From the NCBI RefSeq assembly GCF_014698995.1, contig NZ_JACWZZ010000005.1, forward strand, positions 1 to 64,000: a stretch of 64,000 bases of DNA, written 5' to 3'. Each line of letters opens with the position of its first letter. The first letter of the stretch is position 1. The notes beneath the pieces were generated by a model. The model had not been told where the DNA came from. It saw only the letters and a list, made by a program, of their open reading frames with translations, and searched no databases. The position numbers and the translations under genes were made by a program. Shown piece by piece: positions 1 to 8,632 of the stretch. The DNA is from Hymenobacter duratus (lineage in GTDB: Bacteria > Bacteroidota > Bacteroidia > Cytophagales > Hymenobacteraceae).

Positions 1-266
1 GGGCAACAACTATTTTGTCTGACCCGCCGTAGCAGGGCGCCGTAGCTGCGAACCGGACGCTGGCAGACAACCACTTACACCCTCCAGTTAGTTCACAAAC
101 ACCTGGAAAATATTTCACAATCTGGTGCAGCTACTTCAGAATGGCTTTTTTGAGCACTGATACCTATACAAGTCGACCTCCTCTACTCTGCTAAGCGACA
201 AGCAAAGCGTGTAGAGGAGGTCGAGTATGAGCGGGCTTTGACGGCTCCTATATGTATCGTGAGAGG
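1..266. other. Non-coding window edge
   Basis: No convincing reading frame is visible here. The stretch lies downstream of the molybdopterin oxidoreductase, which is transcribed toward it, and contains one long hairpin listed separately. The gene on the far side is outside the window. Confidence 0.6.
173..224. repeat. Inverted repeat with 14-nt perfect arms
   Basis: Arms tcgacctcctctac (173-186) and gtagaggaggtcga (211-224) enclose a 24-nt loop. It lies 43 bp past the stop of the oxidoreductase gene and could end its transcript, but there is no T-run after the stem on either strand. It may be a dispersed palindromic element. Confidence 0.55.
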
Positions 267-2822
267 TTAGGCTTCGACGGCCAAGCGCTGTTCTATGGGG
301 GCGCCAGTGGTTTTGAGCGTTGGCACTACGGTCACTACTACGTACTTAGAGGTGGGAGTATTGCTGGTTTTGGCCACGCTAGATATCGGTACGAGCGGGT
401 TGGCTTCGGGGAAGTAAGCGGAAACGTTGCCTTTCGGGATGTCATAGGGGACGGCTACGAACTTCTCGACGGTGCGGGTTTCGCCTTTGTAGTGGCTGGT
501 AATGTCGATGAGGTCTTTGGCGCTAATGCCCCGCTCGGCCATATCCTGCGGATTCATGAACAGCACGCGCCGCTCGTTGAAGACGCCGCGGTACCGGTCG
601 TTGTAGTCGTATATAGTAGTGTTGAACTGGTCGTGGCTGCGCACGGTCATCAGGATGAGCTGGTCGGGCTCCAGTTCGCGCTGGTAGTGCTGCAGCTCGG
701 TGGTGGTAAAGTTGGCCTTGCCGTTGGGCGTGGTGAACTTCCGGTCGCGGGGGCCATTGGGCAGGTAGAAGCCGCCGGGACGGCGCAGCTTCTCGTTGAA
801 ATTCTCGAAGCCGGGAATCACGCGGCTGATATGGTCGCGGATGACGTCGTAGTTTTCGGTCATGGCTACCCAGTCGGCAATGTTGGTACGGCTGCCGAGG
901 GTGGCAATGGCGACGCCGCTGATAATGGCCACTTCGCTCATCATCTGGCCTTCCAGCGGAATCAGTACGCCTTTGTTCTGGCTGACGACGCCCATGGAGT
1001 TTTCGCAGGAGGTCATCTGGTGGCCGGACTTCTGCATATCTACGTCGGCGTGGGTGAAGCAGGGCAGCAGCAGGCTAGTTTCCCCGGTAATAAGGTGGCC
1101 GCGGTTGAGCTTGGTGCCGACAAATACCGTCAGCTTCTGCTTGCGCATGCCCTCGGCAATGACTTCGGTGTCGGGGCCGGCGGCCAGCAGGTTGCCGCCC
1201 AAGCCGAAATACACTTTGGTTTTACCCTTGTACATGGCTTTGATGGCTTCTACGGTGTCGTAGCCATGCTCATAGGGGGCCTGGAAGTTGAATTCCTTGC
1301 CCAGCGCATCCTGAAACGCTTTGGTCGGCTGCTCCCAGATGCCCATGGTTCGGTCGCCCTGCACGTTGGAGTGGCCGCGCACGGGGCAGGTGCCCGCGCC
1401 AGGCTTGCCGATGGCACCCTTCATCAACTGCAGGTTCACGATTTCCTGGATGGTCTGCACGCCCTGGCGCTGCTGCGTGACGCCCATGGCCCAGCAGGTG
1501 ATGATCTTCTTTTTAGTGGCCAGCATATTGGCGGCTTCCAGCAGCTGGGCGCGGCTGATACCATTCAACTCCTCAATGTCTTCCCAGGAAGTGTTGCGGA
1601 TGTTCTGCTCGAACGACTCGAAGCCGGTAGTGTATTCGGCAATGAAGGCACGGTCGACTACCTGACCAGGGTTGAGGTCTTCGGCTTCGAACAGGTGCTT
1701 CATGATGCCGCGCAGCAGGGCCATGTCGCCGTCTACCCGTACCTGCAAGTACAGGTCGGTGATGGGTGTGCCGTCGCCCATCAGCGCGCCCAGCGCCTTG
1801 AGCGGGTTCATGAAATCCTGCGGGTTCTTGAAGTGGTTGAGGCCGGCCTCAATAAGCGGGTTGATGCTGATGATTTTGGCGCCGTTGCGCTTGGCCTTCT
1901 GCAGGGCTGACAGCATGCGCGGATGGTTGGTACCCGGGTTCTGCCCTATAATAAGGATGACTTCGGCCTCGTAGATGTCGTTGAGCGTGACGGAGCCTTT
2001 GCCCAGGCCGAGCGTGGGACTCAGGGCCGCGCCGCTGCTTTCGTGGCACATATTGGAGCAGTCGGGCAGGTTGTTGGTGCCGAACTGCTTGGCGAAGAGC
2101 TGGAACAGGAAGGCCGGCTCGTTGGGCACTTTGCCCGATGTATAGAACACTGCCTCGTTGGGCGAATCCAGCGCGTTCAGATGGTCGGCAATAACCTGAA
2201 ACGCATCGGGCCAGGTGATGGGCGAGTAGTGGTTGTCGCCGGGGCGCTTCACCATCGGGTGCGTGAGGCGACCGGCATTGTTCTGGTCCCGGTCGGTCAT
2301 CTTAGACAACTGAGCCAGGCTATGCCGTGCGAAAAACTCCGGGCCGGCGGCCTTATCGTCGGCGTCGGAAGCGGTGGCTTTGGCGCCGTTTTCGCAGAAC
2401 TCGGCAACTGAGCGGTGGTCGTCGGGGTCGGGCCAGGCGCAGCTGGAGCAGTCGAACCCGTCCTTCTGGTTCATTTTGAGCAGGCCACGGGTGCCGCGGT
2501 TCAGGCCGCCTTCACTCCAGCTGAACTCCATGGACTTGATAACGGCCGTGACGCCGGCCGCTACTTTGGCGCGCTCTTCGAGCCGGATGCCGGTGAGGGC
2601 TTCGGGCGGCTGAGCCAGGATGGGATGGGTATACTTTGCGTTGGCCACGTCCGGAGGGGTTATGTTGCTCTCGTCACGCGCCGCCTGCGGGTCGGGACGA
2701 TAATGGTCGGGAGCCGGCGCTTCGCCTTGGTCGGGCCGCTCCCCGCTTTTGGGTGCATTGCTGGCTTTTTGCTCGTGCTGCTTGCCTGCTTTGTTCGGAT
2801 CGGCGACGGGAGACTCTTCCAT
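267..2822 (-). CDS. FdhF/YdeP-family molybdopterin oxidoreductase
   Basis: An 851-residue large-subunit-type molybdopterin enzyme, probably a formate-dehydrogenase-like cytoplasmic oxidoreductase; there is no signal peptide. The first 60 or so residues are a charged, low-complexity extension. Cysteines at 125, 128 and 143 fit the reduced Fe-S motif of the YdeP branch. The metal-site region contains NMCHESSG with Cys259, where selenoenzymes have Sec. The C-terminal dinucleotide-binding domain follows after about residue 700. The gene lies with fdhD and a complete Moco pathway, which supports a Moco-dependent role. The substrate is unproven: YdeP homologues are often annotated as formate dehydrogenase without biochemical support. 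The ATG start at 2822 is clear. Confidence 0.85.
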   Translation of the reverse strand: MEESPVADPNKAGKQHEQKASNAPKSGERPDQGEAPAPDHYRPDPQAARDESNITPPDVANAKYTHPILAQPPEALTGIRLEERAKVAAGVTAVIKSMEFSWSEGGLNRGTRGLLKMNQKDGFDCSSCAWPDPDDHRSVAEFCENGAKATASDADDKAAGPEFFARHSLAQLSKMTDRDQNNAGRLTHPMVKRPGDNHYSPITWPDAFQVIADHLNALDSPNEAVFYTSGKVPNEPAFLFQLFAKQFGTNNLPDCSNMCHESSGAALSPTLGLGKGSVTLNDIYEAEVILIIGQNPGTNHPRMLSALQKAKRNGAKIISINPLIEAGLNHFKNPQDFMNPLKALGALMGDGTPITDLYLQVRVDGDMALLRGIMKHLFEAEDLNPGQVVDRAFIAEYTTGFESFEQNIRNTSWEDIEELNGISRAQLLEAANMLATKKKIITCWAMGVTQQRQGVQTIQEIVNLQLMKGAIGKPGAGTCPVRGHSNVQGDRTMGIWEQPTKAFQDALGKEFNFQAPYEHGYDTVEAIKAMYKGKTKVYFGLGGNLLAAGPDTEVIAEGMRKQKLTVFVGTKLNRGHLITGETSLLLPCFTHADVDMQKSGHQMTSCENSMGVVSQNKGVLIPLEGQMMSEVAIISGVAIATLGSRTNIADWVAMTENYDVIRDHISRVIPGFENFNEKLRRPGGFYLPNGPRDRKFTTPNGKANFTTTELQHYQRELEPDQLILMTVRSHDQFNTTIYDYNDRYRGVFNERRVLFMNPQDMAERGISAKDLIDITSHYKGETRTVEKFVAVPYDIPKGNVSAYFPEANPLVPISSVAKTSNTPTSKYVVVTVVPTLKTTGAPIEQRLAVEA

Positions 2823-2858
2823 GGTATGAGGGGGCTTCGGTGGGAGCAGAAAAGGCGG

Positions 2859-3188
2859 CTAGTGTTTGCAGCCCAAGTCCTTCTCTACCAATATATGTAG
2901 CACTTGGTTGCCGGCTACCGGATAACTGCCCCGCAGGCTGATGGTTTCGGTGGTCATCCACTCATCGGCCAACGCAGCCGGCACCAGTACCGTGATGTGC
3001 CCCGGAGTATAAGCCAGCTGCAGCTCCGGACCGGCAGCGGTAGTACGCTCCAATATATAGGTCAGCGTATCCTCCGGAACCGGCCCGAGCGGCACTGCAG
3101 TATGGAGTCGGCCGGCGTGGCCGAACTCCATTACCTCTTCCGGAGAAAGACGCAGGCGCAAAGTGTTGTCTTCGAGGCGGAGTTTCAT
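2859..3188 (-). CDS. Small conserved protein of the Fdh locus (DUF7009-like)
   Basis: A 109-residue soluble protein encoded between the oxidoreductase and fdhD on the same strand. It is mostly beta-strand by inspection, with a LVEKDLGC tail. From memory of similar small proteins beside Bacteroidota formate dehydrogenase genes it resembles DUF7009; I cannot run a search to confirm that. The 36-bp gap to the downstream oxidoreductase gene suggests co-transcription and possibly a maturation or accessory role. No catalytic motif is visible. Confidence 0.6.
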   Translation of the reverse strand: MKLRLEDNTLRLRLSPEEVMEFGHAGRLHTAVPLGPVPEDTLTYILERTTAAGPELQLAYTPGHITVLVPAALADEWMTTETISLRGSYPVAGNQVLHILVEKDLGCKH

Positions 3189-3241
3189 GGAGTGAGAAGT
3201 GGGAAACGGCAGAAATAGCGAATCAAAGCCAGAGAGGAGCC

Positions 3242-4126
3242 TTAGCTTGTCGGCTCCGCCTCACCGGTGATGCGCCAGCTGTGGCTGTAGACGTTGAAGC
3301 GGTTCTGGCGCACGAAGCCGCAGAGCGTCATGCCGAAGTTATGAGCAGCTGATACGGCCAGGGAACTGGGAGCTCCCACTGCAGCCAGCACCGGAATACC
3401 GGCTACGGCTGCTTTCTGCACCAGCTCGAAGCTGGCGCGGCCACTTACCAGCAGCACCGCGCCATGCAGCGGCAGTTGCCCGGCCAGCAGCACCGCCCCG
3501 ATTACTTTGTCCAGCGCATTGTGGCGGCCGACGTCTTCGCGCAGCAGCAGCAACTCGCCGGCCGGCGAAAACAGCGCGGCCGCATGCAGGCCGCCGGTTT
3601 GCTCGAACAATGCCTGAGCCGCGCGCTGCTGTGCGGGAAGCTGATGAATAACGGCCGTTGCTACATAAGGCCCCTGAGTAGGCAACACCGGGCAGCTGGC
3701 CGCGTGCACCGCCTCGATGCTAGTTTTGCCGCACACACCGCAGCTGCTGCTGGTATAGAAATGGCGCTCCAGCCGGGGCAAATCGGGTACGGACGCGGGA
3801 CTGAGTTCGGCCCGCACTACGTTTTCGCGCTCCTCTTCCTTCGCCACATCGGGGCAGTAGAGGATGCCCTGCAGATCTTCGCGGCCGCGAATAATACCTT
3901 CAGTGAGCAGGAATCCGGCCGTCAGTTCAAAATCGTGACCAGGAGTACGCATCGTGACGGACAGTGTGCGGTGCTGACGCCGGCTTTCGGGGCCGTAGCC
4001 GACGCGAATTTCCAGCGGCTCTTCGGCGGCCAGCACGTCGGAGGCTTCCGTGGTTTCCGAGCCCTGCACTTTCTGCACGGTCACGTAGTCGTAGCTGGTG
4101 GGAGGCAGAAAAACGGGAGTTGCCAC
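3242..4126 (-). CDS. fdhD: FdhD sulfurtransferase for Moco sulfuration
   Basis: FdhD passes sulfur from a cysteine desulfurase to the molybdenum cofactor and is needed for active formate dehydrogenase. The sequence shows the CGVCGK active-site loop, the LTAGFLLTEGI segment, the REDVGRHNALDKVIG motif and the SGRASFELVQKA motif in the family order. There is no usable ATG near the expected N-terminus. The GTG at 4126 gives 294 residues, close to the usual 260-280; GTGs near 4084 and 4078 are alternatives. A longer frame runs on upstream but would overlap the divergent moeB-like gene. It heads the fdhD, small protein, oxidoreductase unit. Confidence 0.92.
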   Translation of the reverse strand: MATPVFLPPTSYDYVTVQKVQGSETTEASDVLAAEEPLEIRVGYGPESRRQHRTLSVTMRTPGHDFELTAGFLLTEGIIRGREDLQGILYCPDVAKEEERENVVRAELSPASVPDLPRLERHFYTSSSCGVCGKTSIEAVHAASCPVLPTQGPYVATAVIHQLPAQQRAAQALFEQTGGLHAAALFSPAGELLLLREDVGRHNALDKVIGAVLLAGQLPLHGAVLLVSGRASFELVQKAAVAGIPVLAAVGAPSSLAVSAAHNFGMTLCGFVRQNRFNVYSHSWRITGEAEPTS

Positions 4127-4268
4127 TGAGAATCCGGATAACCGATGAGGAGAAACCGCGCAGATGCAGCCGGCACGTAGTATCTTAACCTTACGGGGTA
4201 GTTGTAAGTTTAACCGAGTCACCGCCACAATAACCAGACGTTTATCCGGTCGTCTAATTTTTCCAGTT

Positions 4269-5369
4269 ATGCTTACCACTGAAGAACGCCAACGGTACCG
4301 CCGCCACCTGCAGCTACCCGAGATAGGAGAAGCCGGCCAGCTACGCCTGAAAAATGCCCGCGTGCTGGTGGTGGGGGCTGGCGGCCTGGGCTGCCCGGTG
4401 CTGCAATACTTAGCCGCTGCCGGCGTAGGCACGCTGGGTATTGTGGATGCCGACAAGATAGACATGAGCAACCTGCAGCGCCAGATTCTGTACGGCCCGG
4501 CCGATGTGGGCCAGCCCAAAGCCGCTACGGCCGCCCGTGTCCTTCAACAGCTCAACCCACTGGTGCACACGGAGGTGCACAGCTGCCGGCTGATGCTGGG
4601 CAATGTGCGCGAGCTGGTGGCGCAGTACGACGTAGTAGTGGATGGCTCCGACAACTTCCCGACCCGCTACCTGCTCAACGATGCCTGCGTGAGCCTGAAC
4701 CGGCCGCTGGTTTCGGGGGCCATCTACAAGTTTGAAGGGCAGGTATCGGTGTTCAACTACCAGGGCGGGCCCACGTACCGCTGCCTGTTTCCGCAGCCGC
4801 CCGCTGCCAGCGAAGCCCCAAATTGTGAAGATACCGGCGTACTGGGCGTGCTGCCAGGGCTGGTAGGCATGGCGCAGGCCACCGAAACGCTGAAGGTGGT
4901 GCTGGGAATCGGGGAGCTGCTGGTGGGGCGGCTCTGGATGCTGGATGCGCTGTCGTTTCAGACCCGGATTCTGAAGTTTCCGCGCAAGCCGGAGCAGGCC
5001 GTCATCAACCTGGATACCGCCAACCGTGCCGATTACGCCGACTTGTGCGGTGTCGGCATCAGTGCGGTATCGGCGGTGGAGCTGCACGAATTGCTGGAAT
5101 CGGGCCACCCGCCGTTTCTGCTGGATGTGCGTGAGCCGGAGGAATTTGTCCTGACGCATCTACCGGGCGCTACGCTGCTGCCGCTGAGTAGCCTGGAAAA
5201 AGGAACGGCCTCTATTCCGCGGCACCATCCGGTGGTGGTGTACTGCCGGTCCGGGCGCCGCAGTGCGCAGGCCATCGAGCTGCTGCAGAATACGTATGGC
5301 TTCACCAATCTGCAGAACCTGACCGGCGGTATGCTGGCCTGGCAGGATACCGTGGAAAAAGCGGTTTAA
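4269..5369 (+). CDS. moeB: MoeB/ThiF-type adenylyltransferase fused to rhodanese
   Basis: A 366-residue E1-like enzyme that would adenylate the MoaD C-terminal glycine before thiocarboxylation. The N-terminal domain has the nucleotide loop VLVVGAGGLGCPVLQYL and the DxxNLQRQ region. The C-terminal 100 residues are a rhodanese domain with the active-site loop YCRSGRR, so both adenylation and sulfur transfer could reside in one chain. The paired CxxC zinc cysteines of E. coli MoeB appear reduced to single cysteines. The ATG at 4269 begins the typical LTTEERQRYRRH start; an upstream in-frame ATG at 4164 would add an unsupported leader. It is divergent from fdhD. With no thiamine genes nearby, MoeB is preferred over ThiF. 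Confidence 0.85.
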   Translation: MLTTEERQRYRRHLQLPEIGEAGQLRLKNARVLVVGAGGLGCPVLQYLAAAGVGTLGIVDADKIDMSNLQRQILYGPADVGQPKAATAARVLQQLNPLVHTEVHSCRLMLGNVRELVAQYDVVVDGSDNFPTRYLLNDACVSLNRPLVSGAIYKFEGQVSVFNYQGGPTYRCLFPQPPAASEAPNCEDTGVLGVLPGLVGMAQATETLKVVLGIGELLVGRLWMLDALSFQTRILKFPRKPEQAVINLDTANRADYADLCGVGISAVSAVELHELLESGHPPFLLDVREPEEFVLTHLPGATLLPLSSLEKGTASIPRHHPVVVYCRSGRRSAQAIELLQNTYGFTNLQNLTGGMLAWQDTVEKAV

Positions 5370-5457
5370 GCCATATTACTCCTGGTTTTTAGGGTGCCGG
5401 CTTTAGGCTGCGCCGGAAGCCAAACAGAGCCACTTTTCCCTGCCCGAAACATCCTTT

Positions 5458-6621
5458 ATGCCGCTTACTGCCACCCGTTCTGCCCGCCCACGCATCCGAT
5501 TCGACAGAAATGAGCTGGCCGGGGCCTTTGGGGATTTAGGGACGGATCTGCCGCTGCTCATCGGTATCATTGCCGCCTCAGGCATGGATAGCGCCGGGGT
5601 GCTGATCATGTTTGGGCTGATGCAGGTGTTTTCGGGCCTCTGGTACGGTATGCCAATGCCGGTACAGCCGCTGAAGGCGTTTGCCGCGCTGGTTATTGCG
5701 CAGAAGATTCCGGGGCGCCTCATTTTCGGGGGCGGACTGGCTATTGGCGTCAGCATGCTGCTGCTGTCGGTCACAGGACTGATTGACGCGCTGGCCCGGC
5801 TCGTGCCCAAACCCGTGGTGCGCGGAATCCAGTTTGGGCTGGCCCTGCAACTGGCTACGCTGGCCCTGAAAGAGTACGTGCCCGCCGATGGCCTGCCGGG
5901 CTACGCGCTGGCCGCCGCCGGCTTTCTGGTGACGGTAGTGCTGCTGGGCAACCGTCGCTGGCCGGCGGCGCTGGTGGTACTGGCACTCGGGGTGGCATAT
6001 GGCCTGGTTTTCAAGCTCGATCTGGCCACCGCCCAACGCGCTATTGGGCTGCACCTGCCGGCTTGGCACGTGCCCGCTACCACCGATATTTTGACGGGCG
6101 CCGTGCTATTGGCGCTGCCCCAGATTCCGTTGTCGCTCGGCAACTCGGTGCTGGCTACGCGGCAGGTGGTGCAGGATTACTTTCCGGAGCGGAGCCTTAC
6201 AGTGCGGCAAATCAGCTTTACGTATGCCCTCATGAACCTCGTGAATCCACTTCTGGGTGGCTTCCCGGTGTGCCACGGCTCGGGCGGCATGGTGGGGCAC
6301 TATACGTTTGGCGGCCGCACCGGCGGTTCCGTTTTGATTTACGGCGGACTATTCCTGGTGCTGGGACTGTTCTTCAGCCAGGGTTTCCAGCAAATCGTGC
6401 AGATTTTTCCGTTGCCAGTGCTGGGCGTATTGCTGCTGTTTGAGGCCCTTACACTGGCCACGCTGCTCCGCGACATCACCACGCACCGCTCCGATTTGCT
6501 GGTGGCACTGCTGGTAGGGCTACTCTGCGCCGGCCTGCCGTACGGCTACTTGGTGGGCTTGGTGGTCGGCACGACGGTATATTACGCTATGCGGCGCGGC
6601 TGGGTAGGGCTGGGAAAATAA
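5458..6621 (+). CDS. MOT1-type molybdate/sulfate transporter
   Basis: A 387-residue polytopic inner-membrane protein with about 10-12 hydrophobic segments. It carries the two MOT1 signatures, FGDLGTDLPLLIG near residue 24 and MPMPVQPLKAFAA near residue 65, plus a second half-repeat with PVCHGSGGMVGHY. MOT1 proteins are SulP-related high-affinity molybdate carriers. Its position 88 bp after moeB, within Moco genes, favours molybdate over sulfate. No ABC-type modABC genes are visible in the window, so this may be the molybdate uptake route. Confidence 0.82.
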   Translation: MPLTATRSARPRIRFDRNELAGAFGDLGTDLPLLIGIIAASGMDSAGVLIMFGLMQVFSGLWYGMPMPVQPLKAFAALVIAQKIPGRLIFGGGLAIGVSMLLLSVTGLIDALARLVPKPVVRGIQFGLALQLATLALKEYVPADGLPGYALAAAGFLVTVVLLGNRRWPAALVVLALGVAYGLVFKLDLATAQRAIGLHLPAWHVPATTDILTGAVLLALPQIPLSLGNSVLATRQVVQDYFPERSLTVRQISFTYALMNLVNPLLGGFPVCHGSGGMVGHYTFGGRTGGSVLIYGGLFLVLGLFFSQGFQQIVQIFPLPVLGVLLLFEALTLATLLRDITTHRSDLLVALLVGLLCAGLPYGYLVGLVVGTTVYYAMRRGWVGLGK

Positions 6622-6653
6622 GCCAACGGGCAAACCGGTCGTAGCATCCGCAG

Positions 6654-7661
6654 TTACCCGCCAATCGTGCTCATCGACTCAAAGCTGAGCTGATGCACGG
6701 GGCGGCGCTGCTCGGCCTCGAAGCCATTGGCGGCGCGGTAGCGGAAGGCGCTTTTCAGGGCCTCGGCCACTTCTTCATCCGTAGAGCCGCCGCGCAGCAA
6801 CGCCCGCACATCCAATACGCCCTGGTCGTAGAGGCAGGTCTTGAGGCCGCCTTCGGCCGTGAGGCGGATTCGGTTGCAGGTGCCGCAGAACGTGCGCGAA
6901 TACGCCGCAATGATACCGATGCGCCCCTGATGACCGGCAATGCTGTACTCGGAAGCCGTGGCGCCGGCGGGCGTAGCCACGGGCACAAACTCGCCTAAGT
7001 GCGCTTCCAGATGCTGCCGAATGCGGCAGTGGTCCCAGGGCAGCGTGGCGGCGTGGCTGCCGCCGTTGAAGGGCATTTCCTCAATGAAGCGTACTTCTAC
7101 GGGCAGTTCCCGCGTCAGCTCGGCCAGCGGCACCAGGTCTTCGATGTTCTGCCCGTCCATCACCACCGCGTTGATTTTCACCTGAATCCCGGAGGCCAGC
7201 AACGCGTAGAACGTGTCCAGCACCCGCGGTAGCTCGTCGCGGCGCGTGATGCTGGCGAACCGGGCACGGTCCAGGGTATCGAGGCTGAGGTTGACGGCTT
7301 TCACGCCCAGGCGGGCCAGCTCGGGCACATACGGGGCCGTGAGCACGCCGTTGGTGGTCAGGCTCAGGTCGTCGAGGCCGGGAATAGCGGTGAGGCGGGC
7401 CATAAACGGCACCAAGTCGCGGCGCACGAATGGTTCGCCGCCCGTCAGGCGGACTTTGCGTACTCCCAGGCCCGTGAGCAGGCCAACCAGCCGCTCCATC
7501 TCCTCGTAGGTCAGGAGTTCCTGCTTGGGCATGTACTTGATGCCTTCTTCGGGCATACAGTAGAAGCAGCGCAGGTTGCACCGGTCCGTCACGGCCAGCC
7601 GCAGGTATTCCAGCGGACGGCCATGATTATCAAACAAAACAGACGGAGCGGCACCAGCCAT
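6654..7661 (-). CDS. moaA: GTP 3',8-cyclase MoaA
   Basis: A radical SAM enzyme that catalyses the first step of Moco synthesis, rearranging GTP with MoaC toward cyclic pyranopterin monophosphate. The N-terminal cluster motif CNLRCFYC and the C-terminal second cluster motif FCGTCNRIRL with a later cysteine are both present. The protein ends in the conserved Gly-Gly needed for catalysis. The ATG at 7661 gives 335 residues, as expected. An upstream in-frame ATG at 7709 would add a non-homologous leader. It is divergent from moaD. Confidence 0.96.
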   Translation of the reverse strand: MAGAAPSVLFDNHGRPLEYLRLAVTDRCNLRCFYCMPEEGIKYMPKQELLTYEEMERLVGLLTGLGVRKVRLTGGEPFVRRDLVPFMARLTAIPGLDDLSLTTNGVLTAPYVPELARLGVKAVNLSLDTLDRARFASITRRDELPRVLDTFYALLASGIQVKINAVVMDGQNIEDLVPLAELTRELPVEVRFIEEMPFNGGSHAATLPWDHCRIRQHLEAHLGEFVPVATPAGATASEYSIAGHQGRIGIIAAYSRTFCGTCNRIRLTAEGGLKTCLYDQGVLDVRALLRGGSTDEEVAEALKSAFRYRAANGFEAEQRRPVHQLSFESMSTIGG

Positions 7662-7740
7662 AGCAGCAATAAAAAAGAGAGTAGCCCGGTAAGGGCCGGA
7701 ATCTGTCAACCAAAACGTAACACGCGCGTTGTGGTTCGGG

Positions 7741-7769
7741 TTTGAAGTGCGTACTGTTACTATATTTTG
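7741..7769 (+). promoter_or_regulatory. Candidate Bacteroidota promoter of moaD
   Basis: A TTTG box (7741-7744) precedes tatattttg (7761-7769), 12 bp before the moaD start. This resembles the Bacteroidota -33 TTTG and -7 TAnnTTTG pattern, although the spacing is a little short. It is a sequence call only. Confidence 0.35.
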
Positions 7770-7781
7770 CTCCCCGACCCT

Positions 7782-8024
7782 ATGAACCTAAAAATAGCGC
7801 TTTTTGGCATTGCCAAGGAAATTGTGGGCCAACCAGAGCTAGCTCTGAACTTCCCCGAAGGCCAGCCCGTGCACCAGCTCCTAGAGCAGCTTCGCACCGA
7901 CTACCCGGCCCTGCGCCAGCTCAGCAGCTTAGCCGTAGCCGTGAACAACGAGTACGCCGAAGACACACAGCTACTGCAGGAACGCGACGAAATAGCCCTG
8001 ATTCCGCCGGTATCCGGCGGGTAG
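7782..8024 (+). CDS. moaD: MoaD, small subunit of molybdopterin synthase
   Basis: An 80-residue ubiquitin-fold sulfur carrier. Its C-terminus IPPVSGG ends in the Gly-Gly that is adenylated by MoeB and converted to thiocarboxylate. The ATG at 7782 gives the typical start NLKIALFGIAKEI; the frame opens 15 nt earlier without homology. It partners MoaE 185 bp downstream. Confidence 0.93.
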   Translation: MNLKIALFGIAKEIVGQPELALNFPEGQPVHQLLEQLRTDYPALRQLSSLAVAVNNEYAEDTQLLQERDEIALIPPVSGG

Positions 8025-8209
8025 CGGGCGCACCTCAACGTTGCTGATGCTGCTTCGTTGGCGCGGTTCCGGTCGTTCAACGACGAAACGCGACTACGCG
8101 TCTCTACACCGTTCAGGTTTCCCTGAATGCCAGCACTCTGGGTTCCTCACAGGCCCTGAACGACTTTCCGTTTACCTGTCACTATTTTCTTCCTCACCGC
8201 ATCACTCCC

Positions 8210-8629
8210 TTGATTCACATCGACCTGACCGACCAGCCCATTGACGTAGCCGCTGCCCTGCGTAGCGTGGAAGCCGACGGGGCAGGCGCTATCAATACCT
8301 TTATCGGCACGGTGCGCAACCAGAGCACCGGCCGCCCCGTGGTACGCCTCGAGTACGAAGCCTACGACAGCATGGCCCTGCACCAGCTGCGCAAAGTGAC
8401 TGAGCAGGCGGCTGAGCGGTGGCCGATGGTGCAGAAAATAACCGTCGTGCACCGCAAAGGCACCCTGTATATCGGCGACGTGGCCGTAGTCGTGGCCGTA
8501 TCCACGCCGCACCGCGCCGAGAGCTTCGCCGCCTGCCAGTACATCATTGACACGCTAAAACAGGTGGTGACTATCTGGAAAAAGGAGTTCTACCAGGACG
8601 GCGACGTGTGGGTGGCGGCGCACCCGTAG
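8210..8629 (+). CDS. moaE: MoaE, large subunit of molybdopterin synthase
   Basis: A 139-residue catalytic subunit that inserts two sulfurs from MoaD thiocarboxylate into precursor Z. Family features include FIGTVRNQSTGRPV, the HRKGTLYIGD strand, the PHRAESFAAC helix and the lysine-rich LKQVVTIWKKE active-site segment. The only start consistent with the family N-terminus (IHIDLTDQPID) is TTG at 8210, since no in-frame ATG lies near. The moaD-moaE gap holds no gene; it contains a gtcgttcaacgac-type palindrome also seen near 40,770. Confidence 0.94.
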   Translation: MIHIDLTDQPIDVAAALRSVEADGAGAINTFIGTVRNQSTGRPVVRLEYEAYDSMALHQLRKVTEQAAERWPMVQKITVVHRKGTLYIGDVAVVVAVSTPHRAESFAACQYIIDTLKQVVTIWKKEFYQDGDVWVAAHP

Positions 8630-8632
8630 CGG

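Noticed and set aside
252..1910. A 552-codon open frame antisense to the molybdopterin oxidoreductase
   Set aside because: Shadow of a real gene with clear family motifs on the minus strand.
4127..4268. A Moco riboswitch in the fdhD-moeB gap
   Set aside because: The 142-bp gap is about the size of that RNA, but I could not find its conserved core, so it is not claimed.
3242..4519. A 425-residue FdhD
   Set aside because: The extra N-terminus has no FdhD similarity and would overlap the divergent moeB-like gene; the GTG at 4126 fits the family length.
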